NCBI GenBank assembly: GCA_033398695.1 | Contig: CM065804.1 | Span: 36,099,501 to 36,163,500 of the forward strand | DNA length: 64,000 nt | Direction of reading: 5' to 3' | Source of the DNA: Orobanche coerulescens | Taxonomy: Eukaryota; Streptophyta; Magnoliopsida; Lamiales; Orobanchaceae | In this document: positions 8,990-19,799 of the stretch, one piece after another | How the letters are laid out: every line of letters starts with the position of its first letter | Numbering within the stretch: position 1 is the first letter of the stretch | Notes under the pieces: generated by a model | What the model saw: the letters and a program-made list of their open reading frames with translations, nothing else | The model's database searches: none | Told to the model about the DNA's origin: nothing | Translations under genes and position numbers: made by a program

Positions 8990-9180
8990 CTCCCTCAGTC
9001 CCATAAGTATAGACATTTTTTTACCATTTTCGTATGTCCCTAAAAAATAGGCACACTCCATTTTTTGGAAAAATCACTTTACTCTTTCTTTCTATAAAGT
9101 AATACTCTCTCTCCACTCAACACTACAATCATTTCACTTTTATTAAAACTCGTTTCATTCCTCCAGGTGTCTATGTTTAA
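8990..9180. mobile_element. Stowaway-like MITE, right terminus lost
   Basis: Starts after a TA (8988-8989) with CTCCCTCAGTCCCATAAG, very close to the Tc1/mariner-type Stowaway terminal inverted repeat CTCCCTCCGTCCC. The interior (GTCCCTAAAAAATAGGCACA, ATTAAAACTCGTTTCATTCC, GTGTCTATGTTTAA) is typical of this class. The expected complementary terminus GGGACGGAGGGAG is absent after 9180, so the element is truncated. Confidence 0.7.
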
Positions 9181-9609
9181 CATCAATTACCCCAATTATC
9201 CAAGTATCCAATTTTTAAAATATTTAATTATTTTATCACCTTTTCATATTATAATATATTCATTCCAACTCAATCACATCAATTTTGAGAAATTTATCCA
9301 TATCACTCTACCACAATATTATATATAATTATTAGGTATTATTTTTTAACATTAAAATGACATCTAGATAAACGTAAAAAATATTATAAATTATGACAAA
9401 ATATATTAAAATACCAAAAAGTAAAATTAAGCAATAATTAAAAAAATACACCAATACCAAGAGAATATAGAATTTTTGTAGAAATATAATAAAAATGGTT
9501 TTTATTTATAGATGAATTTATTTTTACGAATTATATTTTTTAACAAAGTATGCAAGATATATAAAAATTTTATTGAATTTTCAAATAAATACTATAAAAT
9601 TAATATCAT
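9181..9609. other. AT-rich intergenic DNA
   Basis: Very AT-rich with many short homopolymer runs. I see no gene, repeat unit or element boundary. It is the left flank of C1. Confidence 0.5.
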
Positions 9610-10270
9610 AATGTCAAATGTCAATCTTGTAGTATGAGACCACAAGGTCTTTTCTCTATTGTTGGGAGACCACGATCCATCATAGAAAAGGTTATTATAT
9701 TATTTTTTATTTTAATGAGGGTTTGTCTATGTGTCTCGTCGACCATCTTCAATGGCCGCCATTAAAGAAATCTTAAATTAATTTAATAACTGTTCCGAGA
9801 ATTATTATTCCCGTGATGTGTCTTACCTAATACTGATTGTAGATACATAGATGGAAGGTTCTATATCCTTCTAGAGGTAGTAGGATCCTATTAGATGTCT
9901 TACCTTATCTAGGAATCCTATGTATGGAAGGACTCTCATTGTAATGCCTATATAAAGGCCCCTCTATCAGTGTTATGAATACAATTGATTGACTCTATTT
10001 ACAGTCTTTTTTACTTTCTCTGAAACAATAACAACCATCATCATATATTTTATTGAAATGGATTTCGAAGTGCGTAATGAGATAATAAATTATAATATAT
10101 GAATGATTATTATGTCCCTCATGAAATTATGTAATTATGTTTGAGCGATCTGAAGTTTTCCTATAAATAGGGCTTCAGGTCTTAATGAAAATTTATTCCA
10201 AGAGAAACACATTCTCTATATCCTCTCTATTTTCTTTGTATTCTCTCTAACTTATTGCAGTTTTATAACA
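9610..10270 (+). repeat. C1 5' LTR (left edge uncertain), split by a solo LTR
   Basis: The right end ...TTTTATAACA at 10270 is followed by the PBS. A promoter-like CTATAAATAGGGC lies at about 10162-10174, then a pyrimidine-rich leader. A plausible start is TGTTGGGAGACC at 9660, pairing with the terminal AACA, but a start near 9617 is possible. The segment 9791-10027 plus one ATAAC is a later insertion. Confidence 0.6.
9791..10027 (+). mobile_element. Solo LTR (237 bp) inside the C1 LTR
   Basis: TGTTCCGAG...CTGAAACA is flanked by perfect 5-bp repeats ATAAC at 9786-9790 and 10028-10032. It has TG...CA ends, a TATA box (CTATATAAAGG, about 9949-9959) and no internal region. This is the signature left when two LTRs recombine, or of a very short LTR element remnant; the copia type is inferred from the small size. 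Confidence 0.8.
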
Positions 10271-10283
10271 CGTTATCAGCACG
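10271..10283 (+). other. Primer-binding site of C1
   Basis: CGTTATCAGCACG follows the LTR end directly; TTATCAGCACG is a common primer-binding site of plant copia elements. Confidence 0.75.
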
Positions 10284-10338
10284 AAAGCTCTAATCCTTAC
10301 TAAAAAGTTCAACGGTAGGACTTGTTTATGGTTTTATT

Positions 10339-10695
10339 CTATATATATTATATACTATTATTACGCTTGAGTGGTATGACCCCAAGCTATATATATTAAT
10401 ACTATTATTATGCTTGAAGTGGTATGACCCCAAGCTATATATAGTATATACTATTATTATGCTTGATTGGTATGACCTCAAGCTATATATATTAATACTA
10501 TTATTATGCTTGAAGTGGTATGACCCCAAGCTATTTATATTATATACTATTAGTACGGTTGAGTGGTATGACCCCAAGCTATATATTATATATTATTATT
10601 ATGCTTGAGTGGTATGACCCCAAGCTATGTACCGTATATATTATTATCAATGCTTGAAGCGGTATAACCCCAAGCTATAAACTGTGTATATTGTA
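10339..10695 (+). repeat. 47-49-bp tandem repeats in the C1 leader (7 copies)
   Basis: Seven imperfect copies of a unit with GTGGTATGACCCCAAGCTAT followed by AT-rich sequence and GCTTGA. It lies between PBS and gag. The open frames 10326-10577 and 10414-10608 are by-products of the repeat. Confidence 0.9.
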
Positions 10696-11196
10696 CTACT
10701 TAAAATATTTACTGAGCACCAAAAAGGGTAAGTTATTTGTGGTTGATTATTTTTTAGTAAAAATTTTATTTCAAATCTTGCATATAAAATAAAAGTAATG
10801 TTTTTCTAAATCATTCATAATTATCACATTTTATTTTCTCTCCCCTCCCCAATGGCTAGTTAACGGCTATTTTACCTTCTATAAATACATCACATTTCAT
10901 TCAACAATTCACTCACTTTCTCTCATCTTCTTACAAATTTTCAAAAACAAAACGGTTTTTCAAGATGATTCATCAACTATTTTTGGTATTCTACGCTACA
11001 TTGGTCATAGCTTATACTGTATTAGTTGTTTATATAAACTGTAATAAAGAAGAGGAAGTCTTTTTCTCTTTTATCCTATACTTGGACTCCGGATAAATCT
11101 TAATATGTAATAATACCCCTTTTATATAGGAATAAAATCTTTTATGTTTCTTGAAATTAATGACATGTATGTTTCATTTTCTTATAGTTCTTCAAC
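10696..11196 (+). other. C1 leader, second half
   Basis: Untranslated. Contains TTCTATAAATACATCAC at about 10877-10893, a TATA-like element inside the leader, followed by a CATTCAACAATTCACTCAC stretch. No gene is supported. Confidence 0.5.
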
Positions 11197-12207
11197 ATGT
11201 CAAATCTTGTCTAGCTCGAATTTAAAGCACTTGAAATCACTGGCAATAATTACTTATCATGGATATTGGATGCTGAGATCCACCTTGATGCTAAAAGCCT
11301 CGGTGATACTATAATCAAATCAAAAGAAGCACAATTACAAGAAAAAGCAAAGGCTATGATTTTTCTTCGTCACCACCTCCATGAGGGACTGAAAATTGAC
11401 TACCTCACTATCAAAGATCCTACATATCTTTGGCAATCATTAAAAGAAAAATCTGATCATCAAAAAACAGTTATTCTTCTAAAAGCTCGTTATGACTGGA
11501 CTAAACTCTGTTTACAGGATTTTAAATCCGTCAGCGAATATAATTCGGCAATGTTCCGAATCAGTTCAAAACTAAAATTATGTGGCAAAAATATCACTGA
11601 TGGTGATATGCTAGAAAGAACATTGACCACATTTCATGCTTCAAATATAATCCTTCAACAGCAATATCGTAAGAGAGGATTTACAAAATATTCTGAACTG
11701 ATTTCGTGTCTTCTTTTGGTCGAACAAAATAACGAGTTGTTAATGAGAAATCATGAATCTCGTCCCACTGGATCTGTTCCATTCCCTGAAGTGAATGCAA
11801 CATCATCTGGCCACAACTACGGCCGCGGCCGTGGTTATATTCATGGTCGTGGTCGTGGATATGGCCGTGGACGAGGAAGGGGGAGAGGTTTTCAACCTTA
11901 TTATAATAAGATTCAACCTTATTATAATAAGGGAGATAAGGAGGAAAAATAAGAAAAGGACAATGGTGGTTTGAACAAAATAAAAAGGGAAGAAATTTGT
12001 TATCGTTGTCATAAGAAAGACCATTGGTCGCGTACATGACATACGCCGAAACATCTTGCTGACCTCTATCAGGAATCACGGGAAAATAAAGGGGAAAATG
12101 TTGAAACAAATCTCATTACGAATGATTCCGATGATTATAAATATGGCCTCGATGATATGATGGACACGACTGATGTTGCTACCATGGAAATGATTGATAA
12201 ATCTTGA
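11197..12207 (+). pseudogene. C1 Gag (copia-type), broken
   Basis: The natural start is ATG 11197 (MSNLV...), but codon six is TAG (11212-11214). The frame reopens at once and runs to TAA 11950-11952, giving the copia gag core: YLSWILDAEIHL, LWQSLKEKSDHQ, a YDWTKLCLQDFKSVSEYNS segment, and a Gly/Arg/Tyr-rich RGRG tail. In the same frame beyond the stop (11998-12039) lies the zinc knuckle CYRCHKKDHWSRT with the last cysteine codon changed to TGA, and then an acidic tail ending at TGA 12205-12207. Three stops in one otherwise well preserved frame make it a recent pseudogene. It would encode the nucleocapsid-forming protein of virus-like particles. Confidence 0.9.
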
Positions 12208-12425
12208 AGATAAAAACAATTTTCCAGAAAAATGCACTAGTTTTATGTTTTTCGTTTGCAAGAGTGTTGTAAAATTTCATTATGTACGAGTATTCTATTT
12301 GTATAATAGTTTGATTGAAATAATATAAATATGCATTTCATGTCATATCTTATAATCTTTTTTCAACAATATAATTACTTTATTTTTCCATAGATCATAG
12401 GTATGTCTCAATCAAAATTCAAGAC
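12208..12425 (+). other. C1 gag-protease spacer
   Basis: AT-rich sequence with no open frame between the gag tail and the protease remnant. Confidence 0.5.
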
Positions 12426-12545
12426 GATGACTTAAGTCTTGCAGACAGGGCTACTACACATACTATACTGAAAGATAAGAAATATTTTCTGCAACTGAGA
12501 ATTGTCAAAGAATGTGTTAAAACCATATCTGGTAGTGTACAAATT
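12426..12545 (+). pseudogene. C1 protease fragment, interrupted by G1
   Basis: Encodes DDLSLADRATTHTILKDKKY..., matching the copia protease start, but the active-site D-S-G is replaced by D-R-A, so it would be inactive. The frame runs into the G1 insertion at the TSD CAAAT (12541-12545) and resumes at 40558 as IIKGFGCANF. It is the left half of one pol reading frame. Confidence 0.8.
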
Positions 12546-12909
12546 GTAACACCCCCAAGACAATCAGGGCATATTACAGCGCCGTGGACCTCACACTTTT
12601 GGAGTCCACCAGGCTAACGCACCAAAACGACATACGACAAAAGACATACATCATCGACAATAGACAATTTCTCAATCCACGACATTTAAATCCAAAGACT
12701 GAAATTTGATAATACAATATGACATCAAATCCATTCCCAAAATGGGTACACAAAATTAATAAATTCAAGAAAGAAGTACTCGAGTACTAAAGCAAATGAC
12801 ATAATAAGAAAATCCAAAACAAGACACCAATAGACAAGCATTGAACAGAATCACGCCTGCCCATCATCCTCGCATGGCTCGCATGCTCGTTTGTTTCCCT
12901 GACCTGTAC

Positions 12910-13685
12910 CTGAAATACAAAAGTATTTCCCCCATTTAAGGGGTTAGCGACAACTGCTAGTGCAAGTACAATCCATTTGAACTACCATTATAATCAGATG
13001 AAATATGCGCCAAAAAACAATTTAGAAAAACATTTATATTCCGGAATATTTACGGTGCACAATCACAAAACACATTTCTCCAACAAAACAATTCAAAGTT
13101 AACCGTTGGTACGAGACTCACGGCCACCGTACCCCATAGAGCCCCATCGAACATCCCTGGGTGGTTAACCATAGTTCCTAATACGCACACTCACGGCAAT
13201 ACGCATCCCTAGAGTCCCCATCGGACCGTTCCTAGGTGAATATACACATATCCATCCATACAACCACGAAAAGCCATAATTCAAATACTAGAACGCGTAA
13301 ATAAATGTAAAGTACTTGCCTTTGAGACATATTCGAAGAATTGGGAATGAATAACTACTACAAACGATCCAGATGGAAAAAGACGGTTCCTAAACGAAGG
13401 ATTAACATAACTCAGTCCTAACGGACAACAATAATCGAATGGAATACGCCCATAACCCCGATTACAAGCTATGACAATATACGTTCAATCAATATGGGCG
13501 AGGGTTTACATAAAATCTCCCCGAATCGATAATTCGCGGATGAAACTCGGTGAAATCGGATTTGGAATCACCTAATAACAACAATTGGTAAGGAATAATA
13601 CAACATACCTGAAAAATTCGAGATTAATCAAGCAAAACCCAGAAAACCCCCAAAATTGACAAAGTTAGGCTTCTAAGCCAATTAC
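12910..13685 (-). other. Probable intron inside the G1 LTR
   Basis: The minus-strand donor GAG|GTAATTGG and acceptor TTGTATTTCAG|GTACAGG occupy positions equivalent to those in G0, G3 and G5. Inferred from consensus and conserved placement only. Confidence 0.5.
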
Positions 13686-13886
13686 CTCAGATTCGGATGG
13701 TGGAAGATGATTACTTAGAAGATGATATGCTCCTACGATCTCACGGTGATTAAGGGTGAAGAATACACGGGTTTGAAGTGATGAAAATTGCCCTGGAGGT
13801 TCTGGTGTCACCCGACGAAGAAAAACGAGAGAAGAGATGAGAAATGATGTTATGACTTCTGCCCGCTGTTCTTAAAACAGCAGGAT

Positions 13887-13969
13887 GTTACGGCCGTAAC
13901 AAGGGCTGCATTACGGCCGTAACAAGGCCAACAATACGTCCGTAATGAATGGGTTGTTACGGCCGTAAC
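13887..13969 (-). repeat. Four GTTACGGCCGTAAC palindromes in G1 U3
   Basis: Copies at 13887-13900, 13910-13923, 13933-13946 (AATACGTCCGTAAT) and 13956-13969. The first and last are perfect 14-bp palindromes. The other LTR has diverged equivalents at 39946-40030. Immediately downstream in element orientation is a small hairpin (GCTGTT...AAACAGC) and pyrimidine-rich sequence. Confidence 0.9.
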
Positions 13970-14494
13970 ACTCTACTGGACAGCAGTCTAAGAAGCTATT
14001 GTCCGAACTGTCCTGGACGACTCCGAAACCCGTACTTGCTATCGAACCAAAAATATGGTTACGAAGTACATTCGATGACGAACATAACCACTACAAGAAA
14101 ATATAATTCTGACTACCGGGGAATTCGAAATGCGACAAAGGAGATGAAATTCCCTAAACTTATAGGAATTTACAAAAATGGCCCAAGTGTCCGAAAATCA
14201 GGATACGACGTCAGATTGACAAACTGAAACTCACAACACGAACAACTCAAGCATACGAACTTATGTAAACAAAGAAACAACGAAAATGAACGAGTTTTAC
14301 GAGAATCGAACGTACATACGACAAAACACAAAATAGAATGGATTTATGTAAAAACATCTCTGAAACTCGTCCAAATGGAAAAACTCCAAGAATAAAGTAG
14401 ATTCAAAATGTCAAAACGGTTACAAGCGAGTCGATAAAAATAGACATACACTAAAAATGGAAACTGGTAAAAATGGAAAGGTACGGATATTACA

Positions 14495-14511
14495 TTCCCC
14501 CCTCTAAAAAG
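14495..14511 (-). other. Polypurine tract of G1
   Basis: The minus strand reads CTTTTTAGAGGGGGGAA directly before the 3' LTR. Confidence 0.85.
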
Positions 14512-14528
14512 AAGTTTCGTCCCGAAAC

Positions 14529-16367
14529 TTAAGAATGAAAAAGCTCGGGATGCCTCGAACGCATATCCTCCTCCAACTCCCACGTTACTTCCTCTACTCC
14601 GTGCTTCGACCATTGCACTTTAACCAAAGGAATGGTTTTGTGTCTTAATTATTTGTCTCGATGCTCCAAAATACTGATGGGCCTCTCCTCAAACGTAACG
14701 TCCTTCTCGATCTCCACGTCCCCGAAATCAATAACATGGGACGGGTCCGGAACATACTTCCTCATCTAAGAGACGTGAAATACACTATGCACATGACTCA
14801 ACGACGGAGGCAATGCCAAGCGGTACACCAATTCGCCAACTCTCTCTAATATCTCGAAAGGTCCAATATACCTCGGGCTGAGCTTCCCCTTTTTCCCCAA
14901 ACGGAAAACTCCCTTCGACAAAGACACTCTCAACAAAGCATGATCTCCCACCTCAAGCTCCAAAGGTCGACGCCTAACATCCGTATAATACTTTTGTCGA
15001 CTCTGATCCGCCAACATCCTCTCTAATCAATTCAACTTTCTCCCTCGTCTCTAACACAAGATCCGGCTCAGTGCCAACTAGATCGGACGGCTCATCCCAA
15101 CATATCGGTGATCAGCAACGTCGGCCATAAAGCGCCTCATATGATGCCATATTAATCGACGCGTGCCAGCTATTATTATACGTAAACTCGATCAAGGCCA
15201 GATGCTCCTCCCAGTCACTACTCCAGTCTAACTCACACGCGCGTAACATATCCTCGAACGTCTGAATGGTATGCTCGGACTGCCCGTCGGTTTGAGGATG
15301 GAAAGATGTACTTAAACGCAACTGTGTCCCCAATGCCTTATGTACCGCCTACCAGAAATGCGATACAAACCGGTCATCTCTATCCGAAATAATAGTTTTC
15401 GGCGTACCATGAAGTCTCACTATCTGTGCGATGAAAATACGAGCCAATTTTTCTGGACCCCAAGTATCCTTGATGCCCAGAAAATGTGCCAACTTAGTCA
15501 GTCGGTCCATGATCACCCACACCATATTCATTCCGGTCTTCGTCCTCGGCAAGTTCATGACAAAATCCATGGAGATATCTTCCCACTTCCATTCCGGGAT
15601 GGGAAGTGGTTTCAATAATCCGACTGGCCACTGATGCTCGATTTTGACTTTTTGACAAGTCAAACCCTTAGGCACAAACTCAACTACCTCATTCTTCATG
15701 TCATTCCACCAGAAATTCTTCCTCAAATCTTTATACATATTACTCGATCCCGGATAGACTGAGTAAGGTGACGCATGAGCCTCCCGCATAATACTCTACC
15801 TCAATTCCAAGTCATTCGGAACACACAGCCAACCTCGGAATCTCAACACACCATCCTCATATATCACAAATCACGGGGATTTCCTCTTCCCTACATTCTC
15901 TCGAAGCTGAATAAACATCGGGTCTTCCAATTGTCCCGATTTAATGTCCTCGACTAGAGACGAAGAAATCTCAAGAGTACGCAACTGCCCGGAACTCTCT
16001 GGTAGTACAATCTCAATGCTCAACCTCATCAACTCTCACTGGAGTCCTGGATGGGCCGTAAGTAACTCAAGCGCCCAAAGCGATACCGATTTCTGGCTCA
16101 AGGCATTTGCCACCACATTTGCCTTGCCCGGATGGTAAAGGATCTCGAGGTCGTAATCCTTAATCAACTACAACCATCTCCGTTGTCTCATATTTAGCTC
16201 TTTCTGTGTGAAAATGTACTTCAGGCTCTTGTGATCGGTGAAAATATGACATGACGATCCATACAAGTAATGACGCCAGATCTTCAATGCAAGCACAACC
16301 GTGGCCAACTCAAGATCGTGGGTAGGGTAATTCAAATCGTACGGTTTCAACTGACGGGAAGCATAGG
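14529..16367 (-). pseudogene. G1 pol, 3' half: RNase H end, integrase, chromodomain-like tail
   Basis: Minus-strand order: RNase H C-terminus ([21 protein letters not shown]; 16350-16168), degraded linker (16140-15800), integrase zinc-binding and core (15789-15349; HASPYSVYPGSS...LTCQKVK, MDFVMNLP, SDRDDRF), second core part with GQSEHTIQTF (15333-15112), C-terminal [13 protein letters not shown] (15017-14766) and the tail ELEEDMRSRHPELFHS ending at stop 14529-14531. The catalytic D, D and E are visible. The zinc finger has a Cys-to-Gly-like change (PKGLTC). Stops lie near 15346, 15110 and 15017; RNase H is cut at 16367 by G2. It would have encoded the integration machinery. Confidence 0.9.
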
Positions 16368-18063
16368 TGTAAAACCCCCTAAAACTCGATAGTTTACTAC
16401 ATGTATAATTGTTAAATCATGATGTACTCCAATAACAATTGTTTTAATCTACATCTAGTTTCATTTGTTTTACTCATTTATTCGTAAATTATTTTATGAA
16501 CCAAATAATCAGATTAATTAAAATTTGAAGTGGGAACATAAAAATTCCTAATGGGCCATGTGTATCAACACATATATACACATAAACACACCATAAGACT
16601 CAAGCCCAAACTAAATAAAACCCCTAAGGCTTGGAATCACAATTTAAAGCACAATTTAATCACTAGCCACTTCATTTAACATATACTTAATACCTATATC
16701 TATATACACCTAAAATAAAAAAAAAAATATAATAACACACACACATACACATAAGCCACGGCCAAGAAGCACTTGTGGGAGGGGAATCCTTGTCCCCCAT
16801 GCAAGACTCAATGTCTTACATTTTCTCTTCCCAAGTATTCCACCTCTCAACCCCATTAAACCCTTTTAAAAATCAAACACCCTCATTCCTGTCACCCTTA
16901 CAAAAACAAAATCTGAAAATTAGAGAGAGTATGGGAGAGAAGAGGCCGAAATCAAGAGAGGAGAAGAGAAGAAGAAGAGAAGAAGAAAGGTTCAACTTAA
17001 GGAGGTAATTTCACTATCTATATGTAACCTCTTGAGTTGTAGGGGCCACCTCTAGAGTCCCGAATTTGTGTCAGGGACGGTTAGACCATGTCTTGGATCG
17101 AGCAGCACGGCTGCAGTTCATGAACAAGGCTACCGTCGTTTCCTATTCCCTTGAAGCCAATGGACGGAGTGTTCCGAAGGTGACTGGGTCGTAGACTTAG
17201 GGTATAATCGCGATTATGGTATGATTCGGGCACTGACCCATAATTAAGGACATGCCGATCCCAGATAATAGATAAGGAAGCACGTCACCAAGCGTGAGAG
17301 CGATAAGCTCAAAGGCCAAAGTTATAGTGACGGTCCGACAAACGCCCAAGGCTACGGTCATTAAACCAAAGGTCGTGGCGATAGTTAAATGCCAAACACT
17401 GATAACGGTCTAAGATGTTATAAGGAGGCCGAGGGACTTAGTCATATATACGACCTACCGAAGATAAATACTCACTAGGCGCTCGACACCACATATTGTC
17501 ATACTTAACAGCAATCTACGGAGGTTGACTCTTCACTCATAACCTAATTTATTGCATTATATTTTGAAACTTATACCATCCATAAATGATAAATTTTCAA
17601 AGGTGGGAGTAAAAATAGTATATATTTCAAAATAATTATATACGTATAATTTCAGAAAATATACTCAACCCAACTCACTGAGAATCCATTATTCTCACCC
17701 CAAGTTGTATTGTTTTTCTAAAACCCCACTAGATGAGGAGACCCAATAAAATGACGAGACGAATGCTGATGACCAGTGAAGATCGTCGTTGAAGAACTGT
17801 CGAGACATAAGTATTAGAATGTTGAAATAAATGCTCCTTTTTATTCTTGTATCAATAAAGTATTCTGATCTCCGCTGTACTCTTTGAACTTTATGTAACT
17901 ATTCCAATGTACTCATGAATGTTTATTCCATCGAATAACCAGACTTAGTTCACCGGGCTAAGATCTGGCATTTGAATGCTCTACTGTAATTCTATTATCA
18001 CAAACCTTATTTAATTACGTTAGCTGTCGCGTTCTCGTCCAACCCCGGTGTGGGGGCGTGACA
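16368..18063 (+). repeat. G2 5' LTR with a 1.7-kb internal deletion
   Basis: Matches the 3' LTR from its start to about 17026 (22322-22987) and from about 17030 to the end (34490-35522), but lacks the equivalent of roughly 22988-24708. The join reads TATATGTAAC|CTCTTGAGTTG. Open frame 16775-17008 is purine-rich leader, not a gene. TSS-region features include a GAGAGAAGAAG purine run at 16925-17000. Confidence 0.9.
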
Positions 18064-18067
18064 GATG

Positions 18068-18079
18068 TGGTATCGGAGC
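18068..18079 (+). other. Primer-binding site of G2 (tRNA-iMet-like)
   Basis: TGGTATCGGAGC starts 5 bp after the LTR end; one mismatch to TGGTATCAGAGC. Confidence 0.8.
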
Positions 18080-19059
18080 TCGGTTTGTAAGAAGGACACT
18101 TACATCAAGTTTTTAGAGGATAAGATTCTTCGGACTTAGATGGGAATTCCACCTAGGGCGAAGTGAACCATAGAAATGAAACCTGAGGTAGATTTCTCGA
18201 GTCAATTCTCATTAAGATCTCTTTCGACTTGTCGCTATTCGCTTGGAATATGCATAGTCAAATTCAAATTTCCTAAGTCATTGACCAGGATAACCGATTA
18301 AGTATTCACGAAAATTCCCCGATTAAATCACTTCTCCTATTGAACTCTTGAAACGGACATAGCTTATTTCGCTTATCAGATCCTATGAACTCCACTAAAC
18401 CTCATTACCTTTCAAAATGGAGTATTATTATTTCTTGGTCGCTGATGTCGTATAAGCATATTTGTTGAGTCATTAAGATCACAACCTTGATGATAATTCA
18501 TGCTTAATAGAGTTTTATTATTGGATATTTCAATCCATTTGCTATTCATTCAGAGTAAGCGTCGCCAATTGGCATTGTCTAAATAAATTAAGTCGCTATA
18601 CTATTCATTTGGAATAGTAATGGCTAATTTCAACTTATTAAAGTTTTGTGTTGCTACGTACCTCGTAGTCAACTTAGCTATGTTATTCGTTCGGAAGACA
18701 TAAAGCTATTACTGCAAGGCATTATTCAAAATATTCGACCCATCCGAATGGGGCGAAATCCAAACCATGCAAAAGCTTACACTTTGATTTGAATTATTAA
18801 GACATATTACCTTAATAATTATCTGTGTATCTCCGTCCTATGAGCTGTCTCTTTAAGATGTTACCTACTATTGATAATTGGTAAGGAAAACCTACGTTTT
18901 CTTATCTAATGCTGTATTTTTTCATGAAACAGCATTGCGAATGTAATAATAAAGTTGAATAATGATAACATTTCTTGATACTCAACAACCGAATGAAAGC
19001 ATCTTGATTAACACTCACTTCAATAATCACTACCCGTAAACTTATAAGTATCCACACAT
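18080..19059 (+). other. G2 internal region without gag
   Basis: Nearly 1 kb where gag and the protease N-terminus should be. I see no capsid or zinc-knuckle motif in any frame; the sequence is AT-rich. Either gag was deleted and replaced or decayed beyond recognition. Confidence 0.6.
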
Positions 19060-19799
19060 ATGGGTACGAGCCGAGAAACAGATTTAGTATTTAGAGATTG
19101 TGAAGTGATCATTAAGGGTCATTGTTATCCTGCCGACCTAAATCTTCTCCCTATACTTGAGTATGACCTCATACTTGGGATAGATTGGCTATCTAACCAC
19201 TTTGCACAACTCGACTGCCATTCTAAAATAGTTCGATTCTGCAGACTCGATCACCCAGTAGTTGAACTACACGGGGATGCTAGAATTAACTCGGCCCCAA
19301 TAATACAGCCACGAAGGCGAGAAAGGTCATCTCGAAGGGAACAACGGGATATTTGGATTTTGTCATTAACAAACCCAAGAGCAAAATGGATATTGAAGCT
19401 ACACTGGTAGTATCAGAGTACCGTGATGTTTTCCCCACGAAACTCACTTCTCTACCTCCAGATAGGGAAGTTGAATTCAGCATTGACATCTTGCCGGGAA
19501 AGGCACCTGTGGCTAGAACGCCATATTGAATGGCCCCATTGGAACTGCAAGAACTGAAGGTTCAGTTGCAGAAATTGCTAGAGCTTGGATTTATCTGACC
19601 AAGTATATCTCCTAGGGGAGCACCAGTGCTATTCGTAAAAAAGAAAGATGGCACACTAAGATTGTGCATTGATTATCGAGAACTTAACAATATTACCGTT
19701 AAGAACAAGTATCCATTTCCCAGGATCGACAAATAATTCGACCAACTACAAGGAGTATTGGTTTACTCAAATTTCGATCTTCAACAGGGATATTACTAA
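19060..19799 (+). pseudogene. G2 protease C-terminus and RT N-terminus, broken
   Basis: The open frame 19060-19410 carries the last third of the protease (LNLLPILEYDLILGIDWLS). It lacks the DTG active site. In another frame from about 19405 the RT N-terminus continues: VVSEYRDVFP, LPPDREVEFSIDILPGKAPV, then [12 protein letters not shown] and [10 protein letters not shown] near 19620-19690. Stops occur at about 19527, 19597, 19735 and 19797, and at least one frameshift separates protease from RT. It joins the large open frame from 19800. Confidence 0.85.

Larger units (their letters stand above)
12546..14494 (-). repeat. G1 3' LTR
   Basis: The plus strand reads TGTAACACCCCC...GGATATTACA; it matches 38604-40552 in length and closely in sequence. 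It contains the palindrome cluster at 13887-13969 and splice-like sites at 13685 (donor GAG|GTAATTGG) and 12910 (acceptor TTGTATTTCAG|GT), i.e. a 776-bp putative intron. Confidence 0.95.

Noticed and set aside
11266..11952. TTG 11266 as the start of C1 gag
   Set aside because: It is not an ATG; the conserved start ATG is upstream at 11197 in the same frame, separated by a TAG.
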